Positions 37,290 through 48,076 of a stretch of 64,000 nucleotides of DNA are shown in pieces (the stretch's first letter is position 1; every line of letters starts with the position of its first letter). A program made the translations under genes and the position numbers. The notes beneath the pieces were generated by a model that did not search any database, was not told the DNA's origin, and saw only the letters and a list, made by a program, of their open reading frames with translations. The stretch lies in assembly GCA_027315385.1 (NCBI GenBank), contig DAHUYD010000061.1, forward strand, positions 1-64,000, written 5' to 3'. This stretch comes from Acidobacterium sp. (GTDB lineage Bacteria > Acidobacteriota > Terriglobia > Terriglobales > Acidobacteriaceae).

Positions 37290-37295
37290 ATCATA
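37290..37295 (-). promoter_or_regulatory. -10-like TATGAT before the phosphoesterase start
   Basis: TATGAT on the minus strand is followed by six bases and the GTG at 37283. It fits a leaderless transcript. No clear -35 was found. Confidence 0.4.
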
Positions 37296-37432
37296 CGGGC
37301 GGGCCCCGCACGCGTCGGCTTCAAAGGATACAGAAGGAGCCACTCCTGTTTTGGACGCGAACAAACGCGATCGGGAAACCAGCGCGGCAATGAGGCCGGG
37401 AGCTGACCCGGCCTCGCCTGGCAGAGGTGCGC

Positions 37433-38554
37433 CTAGTACGGGTAGCCGTAGTAGTAGGGATAGGGCGGTGGCGGAGGCGCGTAATACGGATACGGCGGCG
37501 GATACATGGGCCTGCGCTGCAAACGCGGAACGCTGGCGGCAAGCCGCCGCGCTTCCTGCCAGGAGACCGGCTGCACAGTAACCGCCTCGGCCAGATGGAA
37601 ATTCAGCATCGCCTCGGGGGGCAGGAGCACGCGCGGTCCGTTCGTCGCGCCTGAGGCCAGCAGGCCCGCGCCGCCGCCAGCCAGCGCGCCAAATGCCGCG
37701 CCGGGGCCGCGACCGATAAGGCCGCCGATAAGAGCACCCACCAAAGCTCCTCCTACCGTGTTCGTGGCCGTGTAGCCGGCTTTGTTCGGGCTCTTGCTGG
37801 ACCACACATCGGTTTCAAGCGGATACGTGTTGCCGCCCAGTTGTAGTTGCGTGAGGCGAAGATCCAGCTGTCCGTCACCACCGAAGCGCCCCGGCTGCTT
37901 CACGTCCGCCACGACGCCCTGAAGGACCGCGCCGCGCGGAATTGCGAGCACGTTGCCCTCATAGATGTCGCTGGCGACCGTGACCTGGAAGGGAACCCCA
38001 GGCTGCAGTTTCGTCACGTCCAGCGTCTCGCTGGTGCGAATCTGTAGCAGCGTGCCCGCGGGAATTGTCACCGGACCGCTGGGCGGCTGCGCATCGGATG
38101 TGCTGCCATAACCCTGGTAAGGCGTACGCGCGGCGGGCTGCGTGGTGGTCTGATCCGGCGGTGGAGGCGGAGGGATTTGCGATGACCCCTCCGGAGCGGC
38201 CGCCGCCGGCGGATTCGCAGGCGCAGCCGGAGTGGGTGCCGGCGCTGGCTGGCTCTCCCCCGGCAGCCGAATGTTGTCCGCGATTCCAATCACTCCAGGC
38301 ACGTTCGCCACCGCGGTTTCAGCCTCCTGCCGCTGCTGATCCGTCTGCACAACGCCGCTCAGGACAACTTCGCCGTTTTGCACCGTGGCGGTGACGTGCT
38401 GGCCCTGCAGCGCCGCATCTTTAGCCAACGCGCTGTTCACGGCACTCTGCAGGTCGCCGCTTTGCGCTATTGCGGTGGGGATGCCGAGGCACGCGGCGAG
38501 CGCCAGCACCGCACCGGCCGCGAAGTATGATCTCGAATAAAAGTGCGCCTTCAT
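37433..38554 (-). CDS. Envelope protein with BON and glycine-zipper domains
   Basis: A 373-residue exported protein: signal sequence (about 1-31; AACLGIPTAIAQ), a BON domain (about 36-95; LQSAVNSALAKDAALQGQHVTATVQNGEVVLSG, VANVPGV) which in other proteins binds phospholipid, a Pro/Ala linker, a beta domain (about 165-265; IPAGTLLQIRTSETLDVTKL, GNVLAIPRGAVLQGVV), a glycine zipper (about 284-318; GGALVGALIGGLIGRGPGAAFGALAGGGAGLL) and a Tyr/Pro-rich tail (YPYYYGYPY). It repeats the beta-zipper-beta plan of the lipoprotein at 31824-32624. The start is ATG 38554. Confidence 0.82.
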   Translation of the reverse strand: MKAHFYSRSYFAAGAVLALAACLGIPTAIAQSGDLQSAVNSALAKDAALQGQHVTATVQNGEVVLSGVVQTDQQRQEAETAVANVPGVIGIADNIRLPGESQPAPAPTPAAPANPPAAAAPEGSSQIPPPPPPDQTTTQPAARTPYQGYGSTSDAQPPSGPVTIPAGTLLQIRTSETLDVTKLQPGVPFQVTVASDIYEGNVLAIPRGAVLQGVVADVKQPGRFGGDGQLDLRLTQLQLGGNTYPLETDVWSSKSPNKAGYTATNTVGGALVGALIGGLIGRGPGAAFGALAGGGAGLLASGATNGPRVLLPPEAMLNFHLAEAVTVQPVSWQEARRLAASVPRLQRRPMYPPPYPYYAPPPPPYPYYYGYPY

Positions 38555-38721
38555 AATCCCGTGTCCCTCGCGCCTCGGCTGTTGCCGTTCGCGTCCCCGT
38601 TCCTGCAACCCCGGGGTGGTCGGTATTCGGACGCGGCTTTGCCCGAAGCGTCACCCTTTCCAACACTTTATTGGATGAAATGTTCCGCGAAAAGCGCCGA
38701 AAAATGAGACGCTCGGATGGA

Positions 38722-40368
<1,647 letters not shown>

Positions 40369-40434
40369 CGTCTCCTCCATCGTACGCCGCACAGGGCACG
40401 GAAGCGCAAGCCCGCACGCTTGCCGCAGCCCCTG

Positions 40435-41871
40435 TCAGGCCGGGTTTGACTGCATGGCGAAATCGCGGGCAGCGGCCAGCAGTTTCTGTACGGAGTCCCG
40501 GGAGCACGACTCCGAGTAGATGCGCAGCAGCGGCTCTGTGCCCGAGGCGCGCAGCAGCAGCCAGGTCCTGCCGGCATTTGGTTTCGACTTCGCGTCGGGA
40601 TTATCGAGCCATAACTTGATGCCGTCGAGGGTCTCCACCTTCTCCACCTTCATGCCGGCCATCTCCGTCAGCCCCGACCTCGCCCGGGCAATGGCCGCAT
40701 TCTTCAGGGTGTCGGAAATGTGCAGGTCGATCCGGCCGTACTGATGCTCGCCATATTCCAGCTGAACCCGCGCCACCAGTTGTCCCAGCGTTTTCTTCTC
40801 CTCAGCCATGATGTTGGCCAGCAGCAGGGAATTGAGCAGCCCGTCGCGTTCCGGCAGGTGGCGCTTCAGGCCGATGCCGCCTGACTCCTCGCCGCCGATC
40901 AGTATGTCCTCAGTGAGCATGAGGTCGCAGACGAACTTGAATCCGATGCCATGCTCGTGCAGACGCCGGCCGTACCGCGCCGCGATGCGGTCGAGCATCG
41001 ACGTGGTGTTGAAGGCGCGGGTCACGTCTCCGGGCCACTGTTTGCGCTCCAGCAGCCACTGCAGAAGGACCGCGTATATCTTGTGCGGATCGACAAACTT
41101 GCCGTCCTCGTCGACTGCTCCGATGCGGTCGGCATCTCCGTCGGTGATGAAACCTGCATCGCATTTTCGCTCGACGACAACGTCCTGGCAGGCACGGATA
41201 TGCGGCTCGATGGGCTCGGGATTGATCCCCGGAAAGAGCGGATCGTGATTGGCCCGAATCTGCACGTAGTCGACGCCGATCTTCGAGAATATCCCCGCCA
41301 GGATGCCTGCGCCCGCTCCGTACATGCAGTCAATCGCAATGCGGAAACCCGATCTCGCAATCAAATCGAGATCGACAAAGCGCTCGATGGCTTCGACATA
41401 AGGCGGAACAAAATTCACGCGCTCCATCTTTGCGGGCTGAGCCGCGGGCAGCGGTTTGCCCAGCATCGACTCAATCTCCGCCATGATGGAGGGGCTGCCC
41501 GACCCACCGTAGGAAGCCTTGTATTTCACGCCGTTCCACTGTGCGGGATTATGACTGGAGGTGATCATCACACCCCCGGCCGCGCCGCGATGCTTTACGG
41601 CATAGGACAGCGCGGGAGTGGGTGTGATGCGGTCGGCCAACTGCACCGGAATGCCGGCGCCGGCGAGTACTTCGGCAGCGGCAGCCGCGAAGGCTGGTGA
41701 GCCGAAGCGCGTGTCGAAGCCCACGCAGACGCCTTTGCGTGGATCTTCCTTCGCAAGAATATAGCTGGCGATGGCTGCGGCCGCAGCGCGAACGTTGGTA
41801 AACGTGAAGTCATCCGCGATAATGCCGCGCCATCCGTCCGTGCCAAACTTTACGGGAGATTTTTCAGTCAT
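40435..41871 (-). CDS. Phosphohexomutase (phosphomannomutase/phosphoglucomutase)
   Basis: A 478-residue alpha-D-phosphohexomutase. Phosphoserine Ser106 in TSSHNP, Mg-binding DGDADRIGAVDE, sugar loop GGEESGGIGLK, and phosphate loop RASGTEPLLRIY. The family includes enzymes for glucose and mannose phosphates; placement between manC and pgi with manA in the same operon argues for mannose-6-P to mannose-1-P, perhaps with phosphoglucomutase activity as well. The substrate-specificity loop alone does not settle this. Confidence 0.94.
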   Translation of the reverse strand: MTEKSPVKFGTDGWRGIIADDFTFTNVRAAAAAIASYILAKEDPRKGVCVGFDTRFGSPAFAAAAAEVLAGAGIPVQLADRITPTPALSYAVKHRGAAGGVMITSSHNPAQWNGVKYKASYGGSGSPSIMAEIESMLGKPLPAAQPAKMERVNFVPPYVEAIERFVDLDLIARSGFRIAIDCMYGAGAGILAGIFSKIGVDYVQIRANHDPLFPGINPEPIEPHIRACQDVVVERKCDAGFITDGDADRIGAVDEDGKFVDPHKIYAVLLQWLLERKQWPGDVTRAFNTTSMLDRIAARYGRRLHEHGIGFKFVCDLMLTEDILIGGEESGGIGLKRHLPERDGLLNSLLLANIMAEEKKTLGQLVARVQLEYGEHQYGRIDLHISDTLKNAAIARARSGLTEMAGMKVEKVETLDGIKLWLDNPDAKSKPNAGRTWLLLRASGTEPLLRIYSESCSRDSVQKLLAAARDFAMQSNPA

Positions 41872-41917
41872 GGGCTGGAGTGCTTCCCGTTCTTTCGTCC
41901 TGGTATTGAACGCTCTC

Positions 41918-43030
41918 TCAGGTTAGATTTTCCTGGCCGCGCCCGGCCAGTTCCTTCACCACCTTGCCCACATCCTGGGAGTCATGGCGGGTTGTGATCA
42001 GCAGGGCGTCGGCAGTTTCCACCACCACGAGATCCTGCACGCCCACCAGCGCCACCAGTTTACCCGGGCTGTAGACGTAATTGCCGGAGGCATTCAGCGC
42101 GACCGACCCGTTCGCATCCAGAACGTTCCCGCTCGCGTCGGCCGCGCCCCGCTCTACGCGGTATTCGTGCAGCGCCGTCCAGGAGCCGAGATCGTTCCAC
42201 CCGAAGCGCACGGGCAGGCAGTACAAGTTGGAATGATGCTCGCCCATCGCCGAGCGTGGCTCGAGAATCGCATAATCCACGCTGATGTTTTCGCATTGGG
42301 GATACAGTTCCGCGAACACACGGTTGAATTCCGGCGTTCCCCATGCCGCCGCAATCTCTTCCAGCAGGGGCGACGTCTCCGGCAGGTGCTGGCGTACGGC
42401 ATTCGCCAGGGTGCGCGTTCCCCAGACGAACATGCCGCTGTTCCAGAAATAATTGCCTGCCTCCACAAACTCTTCCGCGCGCTGGCGGTTGGGCTTCTCG
42501 GTAAACCGGCGGACGCGCAGGATGTCCTCCGCGCACGACTCCCCGGTTTCGATGTAGCCGTAACCGATTTCCGGGCGCGTCGGATGGATTCCCAGGACGA
42601 CCATATTGTCGCCGGCCGCGGCCAGCTCGACAGCTCGGCGAATGGTCGCGACAAACTCGGCCTCGCCGGCGATGACGTGATCGGAAGGAAAGATGCCGAG
42701 GACTCCCTGGGGGTGTAAACGCTCCAGGAGAAAGGCTGCCAGCCCGGCCGCCGGGGCGGTGTTGCGCGCGGCCGGCTCGCAGATGACCTGTTCGGCGGGG
42801 ACGCACTCAAGCTGGGTGCAGATGGTCTCAGAGAGAAGACGGTTGGTAATCACCCAGACACGCTCCGCGGCGGCCAGCGGCGCCAGCCGGTCCAGAGTGC
42901 GCTGGATCATGGTGCGCTCGCCGTCGAGGGCCAGCACCTGCTTGGCGTGGGCTCGGCGGCTGCGCGGCCAGAAGCGTGTGCCGCTGCCGCCGGCGAGAAT
43001 TACCGGGCAAAAATCGATCGGGTCGGCCAT
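41918..43030 (-). CDS. manC: Mannose-1-phosphate guanylyltransferase
   Basis: Makes GDP-mannose from mannose-1-P and GTP. The product has 370 residues from the ATG at 43030 (MADPIDFCPVILAGGSGTRFW); GGAG lies 6 bases upstream. Motifs: GGSGTRFWPRSRRAHAKQ, where the usual P-K-Q is A-K-Q; EPAARNTAP; GIFPSDH; RFTEKPNRQRA (F-x-E-K-P); WNSGMFVW; FGWNDLGSW. It ends without the isomerase domain of bifunctional enzymes, and a separate manA lies 43 bases upstream. GDP-mannose feeds O-antigen, exopolysaccharide and glycan synthesis. Confidence 0.95.
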   Translation of the reverse strand: MADPIDFCPVILAGGSGTRFWPRSRRAHAKQVLALDGERTMIQRTLDRLAPLAAAERVWVITNRLLSETICTQLECVPAEQVICEPAARNTAPAAGLAAFLLERLHPQGVLGIFPSDHVIAGEAEFVATIRRAVELAAAGDNMVVLGIHPTRPEIGYGYIETGESCAEDILRVRRFTEKPNRQRAEEFVEAGNYFWNSGMFVWGTRTLANAVRQHLPETSPLLEEIAAAWGTPEFNRVFAELYPQCENISVDYAILEPRSAMGEHHSNLYCLPVRFGWNDLGSWTALHEYRVERGAADASGNVLDANGSVALNASGNYVYSPGKLVALVGVQDLVVVETADALLITTRHDSQDVGKVVKELAGRGQENLT

Positions 43031-43073
43031 CCAGGTCTCCAGCGCGAATGGTACAGCGGTTGCTGCCGTCTTT

Positions 43074-44021
43074 TCAGCCCTCGGCAGGAAGGATACGAAT
43101 GATTTCCGTCGGGCCGTCTGTGGAAAGCGACCATTGTTCCGAAGCCGCCGGAATGACCATGAGCTGGTTGCGGTCCACAGTAAACGGCTCAAAGGTCTGC
43201 CCCGCCACGCGAATGCGGCCCTCCCGTACAAAGAGCATCTGCACCTTCAGAACAGGGGCCAGCAGCCCGGGAACCGATCCGGATCGGGGGATCGGCCACC
43301 GCTCCATGCGGAAGTAGCGCTCGTCGATCAGCACGCTGTAACCGTCCGCGCGCCGCGGCGCGACTTTGCCGGCCCGGGTCTGGAGCTGCAGGGCGGCGAA
43401 TCCCTTTTCCAGGTGTAGTTCGCGCGGGCTGCCGTAGTCGTACAGGCGGTAGGTCAGGTCGCTGGTTTGCTGGGTTTCCAGAATCACCACCCCAGGGCCC
43501 ATGGCGTGGACGGTCCCGGCCTCCACGAAGATCATGTCGTCCCTGTTCACCGGGACCATGCTCAGCAGCGATTCCAGCGAATGGTCCTCCACCGCGCCCG
43601 CCACCTGTTCCCGGGTAACTCCGGCGCGCAGGCCCAACGCCACTGAAGCTCCCGGTTGCGCGTCCAGCGCATACCAGCATTCGGTCTTGCCCCGCGGTTC
43701 GCCATAGCGCTGTGCCAGAGTGTCGTCGGGATGAACCTGCACGCTCAGCTTGGCTTTGGGAAAAAGCAGCTTGATCAGCAAAGGAAAGCCCCGGCCTGCC
43801 GGCCCTGGACCCAATAGAAAGGTGCGGTGCAGACGCGTGATGTCGGCCAGGCTCATGGCTTTTAGCGGCCCGGTATCCGCCGCGCACATCTCCCCGGTCA
43901 GCCACACCTCGCCAATGGGTTCGCTGTCGCTTGTGTAGTTGTACCAGGGATGAAGATCCTGAAATCCCCAGGGCCGTGTCCGAAAAAATGGGGCCAGTCG
44001 AAACGGTGCCAGAGTTTCCAT
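43074..44021 (-). CDS. manA: Mannose-6-phosphate isomerase (class I)
   Basis: Zinc-dependent cupin enzyme turning fructose-6-P into mannose-6-P. The protein has 315 residues, the short form. Zinc ligand motifs: KLSVQVHPDD and GKTECWY early, then FVEAGTVHAMGPGV. It is the first gene of the minus-strand sugar operon. CATACT ends 8 bases before the ATG (44030-44035), so transcription may start at the start codon. Confidence 0.95.
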   Translation of the reverse strand: METLAPFRLAPFFRTRPWGFQDLHPWYNYTSDSEPIGEVWLTGEMCAADTGPLKAMSLADITRLHRTFLLGPGPAGRGFPLLIKLLFPKAKLSVQVHPDDTLAQRYGEPRGKTECWYALDAQPGASVALGLRAGVTREQVAGAVEDHSLESLLSMVPVNRDDMIFVEAGTVHAMGPGVVILETQQTSDLTYRLYDYGSPRELHLEKGFAALQLQTRAGKVAPRRADGYSVLIDERYFRMERWPIPRSGSVPGLLAPVLKVQMLFVREGRIRVAGQTFEPFTVDRNQLMVIPAASEQWSLSTDGPTEIIRILPAEG

Positions 44022-44029
44022 GCCTTCTC

Positions 44030-44035
44030 AGTATG
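44030..44035 (-). promoter_or_regulatory. -10-like CATACT before manA
   Basis: On the minus strand CATACT is followed by GAGAAGGC and the manA ATG. A weak AGAAGG lies too close to the ATG to be a normal ribosome-binding site. Confidence 0.3.
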
Positions 44036-44288
44036 CATGAGCGGCGGATGCCATCCCTGAAGGCAGGCATCTGGTCCGCCACCCCTGCGGAATTCGAGCG
44101 CAATCGTTTGCGTCGCGCTGTAAGAAGACGAGTGCCGGGGAAATGTTGCTCCGCCGCCTCGCCGCAAGACCGCCCCGCTTCCCGCCAGGGCCGCTGGGGA
44201 ACCACGCGGGGGATTTCTGCGTACACTGAAACGGAACCCCTGCGATTCATCCACATCCGGAAACGCCGGGCTTCAGGAACCTGCGCCC

Positions 44289-45515
44289 ATGGAATTATCC
44301 GAAGCTTTCAAGGTAGCCCTGCAGTCGCTGTGGGCGAACAAGATGCGGACCGTGCTGACCATCGTCGGCGTGGTCATTGGGATTGCCGCGGTCATCGCCG
44401 TGGTCACCCTGGTGCAGGGCGCCAACATGTGGGTGATTACGAAGATCGCGCACAAGGGCTCGAACACGTTGACCGTGACGCGTACGCCGCAGGTGATCCT
44501 GACCCCGGATGAATATCTGAAGGCCAACAAACGCAAGAACCTTACTTACAGCGATTTCGAATATCTGCAGCGCACCTGCACGCTGTGCAAGACCATTGGG
44601 GCGCAGTTATCCTCCACCGGTACCGTTATCAGCGGCAAGCAGTACAGCAACAACACCGATATCAACGGCTGGACCGCCAGCATGGAGCAGATTAGCGACC
44701 TGAAGGTGGTGCAGGGGCGCCCGCTCACGCAAATGGACGATGAGCTTGGAACGCACGACATCGTCGTTGGTTACGACATCGTAGAAAATCTGCTGCCCAA
44801 CATGGATCCTATCGGCCAGGAACTGCGGGTGGACGGCGAAGTCTACACCGTGGTGGGCGTGGGCAAGAAGGAAGGGGCGATCTTCGGGCAGAGCCAGGAC
44901 AATTATGTCGATATGCCGCTGAGTACCTATCTCCACACCCATGGCGAACATCAGAGCGTAACCATCTCCGCGACGGCCAGCACAGCCGGCGGCGCGCTGG
45001 AAAATGCCATCGATCAGGTGCGGGCCCTGCTGCGCGCCCGCCGCCACGACATGCCCGGCGTGGAGGACGATTTCACCATCTCCACGAACGACACCTTCAT
45101 CAGCATCTTCCACGAGATCACTTCCACCTTCGCCACCGTAATCATCGGCATCGCGTCGATCTCCCTCGTGGTCGGCGGAGTGGTCATCATGAACATCATG
45201 CTGGTCTCGGTCACCGAACGCACGCGGGAGATCGGAATCCGCAAGGCTCTGGGCGCGAGACAGAACGACGTGATGGTCCAGTTCCTCTTTGAGTCGGGCG
45301 TGATGGCCCTGATCGGCGGGATCATCGGCGTGGCCCTCGGCATTACCATCGGCAAAACTGTTACGCTGCTCATCGGTTTTCCCAGTGCGATAGCTTTCTG
45401 GGCTGTGGCGCTGGCTCTGTTTGTCTCGGCCAGCGTAGGCATTTTCTTCGGCGTTTACCCGGCGCGCAAGGCGGCGATGCTCGACCCCATCGTGGCGCTG
45501 CGCGCGGAGCTCTGA
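44289..45515 (+). CDS. MacB/FtsX-type ABC permease (first of a tandem pair)
   Basis: A 408-residue permease: helix 1 near 20-42, a periplasmic MacB_PCD-like domain (about 50-270) and the FtsX-type three-helix domain at the C-terminus (IISLVVGGVVIMNIMLVSVTERTREIGIRKALGA). The FtsX signature (RTREIGIRKALGA) is intact. There is no ATP-binding domain in the protein and no ATPase gene next to it. TACACT at 44222-44227 may be its -10 box, with a leader of about 55 bases. The periplasmic part contains Cys-x-Leu-Cys (TCTLCKT) early, which is unusual. It is followed 3 bases on by a related permease. Confidence 0.9.
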   Translation: MELSEAFKVALQSLWANKMRTVLTIVGVVIGIAAVIAVVTLVQGANMWVITKIAHKGSNTLTVTRTPQVILTPDEYLKANKRKNLTYSDFEYLQRTCTLCKTIGAQLSSTGTVISGKQYSNNTDINGWTASMEQISDLKVVQGRPLTQMDDELGTHDIVVGYDIVENLLPNMDPIGQELRVDGEVYTVVGVGKKEGAIFGQSQDNYVDMPLSTYLHTHGEHQSVTISATASTAGGALENAIDQVRALLRARRHDMPGVEDDFTISTNDTFISIFHEITSTFATVIIGIASISLVVGGVVIMNIMLVSVTERTREIGIRKALGARQNDVMVQFLFESGVMALIGGIIGVALGITIGKTVTLLIGFPSAIAFWAVALALFVSASVGIFFGVYPARKAAMLDPIVALRAEL

Positions 45516-45518
45516 CCT

Positions 45519-46772
45519 ATGGCACTCAGCGACTCCCGCGAATCCGTGCGCATGGCGATGTCCACCCTCCGCGCGAACAAGCTTCGTTCCGGGCTGACCA
45601 TCTTCGGCGTGGTCATCGGGGTGGCTACCGTCATCACGATTTCCTCCCTCATCAACGGCGTCAATAATCGCGTTGCGGATATGGCCCATTCCTTCGGAAC
45701 CAACGTCCTGTGGATCTTCCGCTGGAATCCCATCGGCACCCAGCCCACCGCGGAAATGCTGGCGCGACCCTACCTGACGCTGGACGACGCCGATTCTCTG
45801 GGGACGCTGCCGCACGTGGTCGCCGTGGATGCCGCGCGCCAGTTCGCCAACTGGCAGCTCAACGTAGGCCAGGTTGCGGTCCAGTACAAGAACAGAATCG
45901 TCCAGAACACGATTCTCGAAGGCGCTCAGCCCACCTTCGCCAGCGTTTCCAACCTTCAATTTCAGGAAGGCCGGCCCTTTTCACCCGATGAGGCTTTTCG
46001 TGCCGCAAATGTGGTGGACCTCGGGCACGATACCGCGTCCAGGCTCTTTCCGGACGAGGATCCGATCGGCAAAGACGTCATCATCGACGGAGATGTCTTC
46101 ACGGTTATCGGCGTGATGGACAAGTTCAAGCAGGCATTCGGCAGCGGCCCGGATCCGCAGGATAACCGCGCCGACTTTCCCCTCAACACCTTCAGGAAGA
46201 TCCATCCCGAGGTGCTCGACACTGTCATCGCGGTGAAGTACGACAACGAGAAAAACAAAAACCTGGTGACGGAAGAGGTGCGGGAGATGCTGCGGGCGCG
46301 CCGGCGCGTGCGCGTAGAAAAGGACGACAATTTCGCTATCTTCGGACCGGATTCCATCCTGACCTTCTGGTCGGAAATCACAACCGGCCTGGTGATCTTC
46401 ATGTTCGCCATCTCCTCCGTCGGCCTGCTGGTGGGCGGCATCGGGGTGATGAACATCATGCTGGTGTCGGTCACCGAGCGAACCCGCGAAATCGGAGTGC
46501 GCAAGGCCATCGGCGCCACCCGCCGCAACGTGCTGGTGCAGTTCACTGTCGAGGCCATCACCCTGTGTGCCCTCGGCGGCATCCTCGGCGTGGTTCTCGG
46601 CGGAATCATTACCGCCATCGTGCGCTTCGGCATTACCTTCCCGGCCAGCATGTCGACCTTCTGGACGGTCACCGGCTTTGTTGTTTCCTGCGTGATCGGG
46701 CTGGTATTCGGAATCTATCCGGCCTGGAAGGCGGCCAACCTTGACCCCATCGAAGCTCTCAGGTACGAGTAG
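45519..46772 (+). CDS. MacB/FtsX-type ABC permease (second of a tandem pair)
   Basis: A 417-residue paralogue of the preceding permease with the same plan: helix 1 near 25-47, a periplasmic MacB_PCD-like domain and a C-terminal FtsX domain (LLVGGIGVMNIMLVSVTERTREIGVRKAIGATRRNVLVQF). Only three bases separate the two, so they are likely co-translated and may form a heterodimer. The missing ATPase must be encoded elsewhere, or the partner is shared. The S41-like gene follows after 90 bases. Confidence 0.9.
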   Translation: MALSDSRESVRMAMSTLRANKLRSGLTIFGVVIGVATVITISSLINGVNNRVADMAHSFGTNVLWIFRWNPIGTQPTAEMLARPYLTLDDADSLGTLPHVVAVDAARQFANWQLNVGQVAVQYKNRIVQNTILEGAQPTFASVSNLQFQEGRPFSPDEAFRAANVVDLGHDTASRLFPDEDPIGKDVIIDGDVFTVIGVMDKFKQAFGSGPDPQDNRADFPLNTFRKIHPEVLDTVIAVKYDNEKNKNLVTEEVREMLRARRRVRVEKDDNFAIFGPDSILTFWSEITTGLVIFMFAISSVGLLVGGIGVMNIMLVSVTERTREIGVRKAIGATRRNVLVQFTVEAITLCALGGILGVVLGGIITAIVRFGITFPASMSTFWTVTGFVVSCVIGLVFGIYPAWKAANLDPIEALRYE

Positions 46773-46862
46773 TAGCCGCGATTTGCGAAAGCCCGGCTGC
46801 CGGCCTCGTGATCCGGCTGCGGTATCATGAAAGACACGCGGTCTCCACGCCGCTTTTTGCCT

Positions 46863-48059
46863 ATGTCCAGAAGTTTTCAACGCGCCATTCTCGCTATCTC
46901 CGTTGCCGTCATCCTCGTGGTCTTCCTCGGAGCCTTCGGCCCCTCCGGAGTCAGCGCCAGCCAGAACGACGGCGCTTATCTCCAGATGAGCGTCTATGAG
47001 GATGTCCTCCACAAGATCCAGACCGACTACGTCACCACCCCCAATATCGATGAGGTGACGAACGGTGCGCTCCATGGCCTGCTGGAGTCGCTCGATCCGG
47101 AGTCCAGCTATCTGACAAAGGACGAATACGCCACTTACCTCGCTCATCAGCACGAAGGCCAGGCAGAGGTGGGGCTGGAAGTCTCAAAGCGGTTTGGCTA
47201 TGGCAGTGTGGTCACGGTGATTCCCGGCAGTCCTGCCGCGAAAGCGAATATCCAGGATGGCGATCTGATCGAGGCCATCGGCGGCAAGACCACGCGCGTG
47301 ATGTCGTTGGCAATGATTCGTCTCCTGCTGGAGGGCAAACCCGGCACCACGGCCAGTTTCGACCTGGTGCGCCCTGGAAACCCCAAGCCGGACACAATCA
47401 CGCTGACCAGGACTATGGCGCCCCCGCCGCCGCTCGTCGTGCAGCAGTACAAGGACTCGGGCATTCTCTATCTCAAGCCCACCGTGCTGACCGCCGATCG
47501 CGTGAATGAGATCGTCTCCCACCTGCGCGCGATGCCCAAAGAGGGCGACAGAAAAGTGATCCTGGATCTGCGCGACACCGCGGCCGGCAGCGAAGACCAG
47601 GGGATTCGCCTGGCCAATGCATTCCTTAAAACAGGGACCATCGCGATGCTGACCGGTCAGACGGTCCCCACGCAGACCTTTAGCGCCGACGCCCCGCGCT
47701 TCGTCACCGCGGCCCCCCTCGTGGTTCTCGTCAACAGTGGAACCGCAGGGGCGGCGGAGATCGCAGCCGCAGCTATTCTCGACAATAAGCGCGGCGACGT
47801 GGTCGGTGAGCGCACCTTCGGGGAAGGTGGCGAGCTGAAGACGTTTCCGCTGCCCGATGGAGCTGCGCTGCTGCTGACCGTGGCCAAGTACGAAACGCCG
47901 AACGGCCAGAAGATCGAAGACAAAGCGGTTACTCCGAACATCGCGGTGGCGGCAAGCCAGGAAGAGGTCCTGCCCGGGACCAAACCGGCCCTGCAGCAGC
48001 AGCACACCGACGATCAGTTGAACAAGGCTCTCGAGATTCTGAAGCAAAAGAATGCTTAA
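46863..48059 (+). CDS. S41 (CtpA-like) protease homologue lacking the catalytic dyad
   Basis: A 398-residue exported protein with an N-terminal membrane anchor (about 8-24), a CTP helical domain (VYEDVLHKIQTDYV, ESLDPESSYL), a PDZ domain (about 100-185; VIPGSPAAKANIQDGDLIEAIGG) and an S41 fold. The canonical catalytic Ser of SASASEI is Gly296 (NSGTAGAAEI), and the canonical Lys of the F-G-K-G motif is Glu321 (TFGEGG). I expect no CTP activity by the usual mechanism. The start at 46863 is preferred over 46827, which overlaps a possible -10 (TATCAT). The PBP1A gene follows 17 bases on. Confidence 0.92.
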   Translation: MSRSFQRAILAISVAVILVVFLGAFGPSGVSASQNDGAYLQMSVYEDVLHKIQTDYVTTPNIDEVTNGALHGLLESLDPESSYLTKDEYATYLAHQHEGQAEVGLEVSKRFGYGSVVTVIPGSPAAKANIQDGDLIEAIGGKTTRVMSLAMIRLLLEGKPGTTASFDLVRPGNPKPDTITLTRTMAPPPPLVVQQYKDSGILYLKPTVLTADRVNEIVSHLRAMPKEGDRKVILDLRDTAAGSEDQGIRLANAFLKTGTIAMLTGQTVPTQTFSADAPRFVTAAPLVVLVNSGTAGAAEIAAAAILDNKRGDVVGERTFGEGGELKTFPLPDGAALLLTVAKYETPNGQKIEDKAVTPNIAVAASQEEVLPGTKPALQQQHTDDQLNKALEILKQKNA

Positions 48060-48063
48060 GAGC

Positions 48064-48069
48064 TAAACT
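48064..48069 (+). promoter_or_regulatory. -10-like TAAACT before the PBP1A start
   Basis: TAAACT ends 7 bases before the TTG at 48077 and lies within the 17-base gap after the S41-like gene. It fits a leaderless transcript starting near the TTG. Confidence 0.35.
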
Positions 48070-48076
48070 CGGGTAG

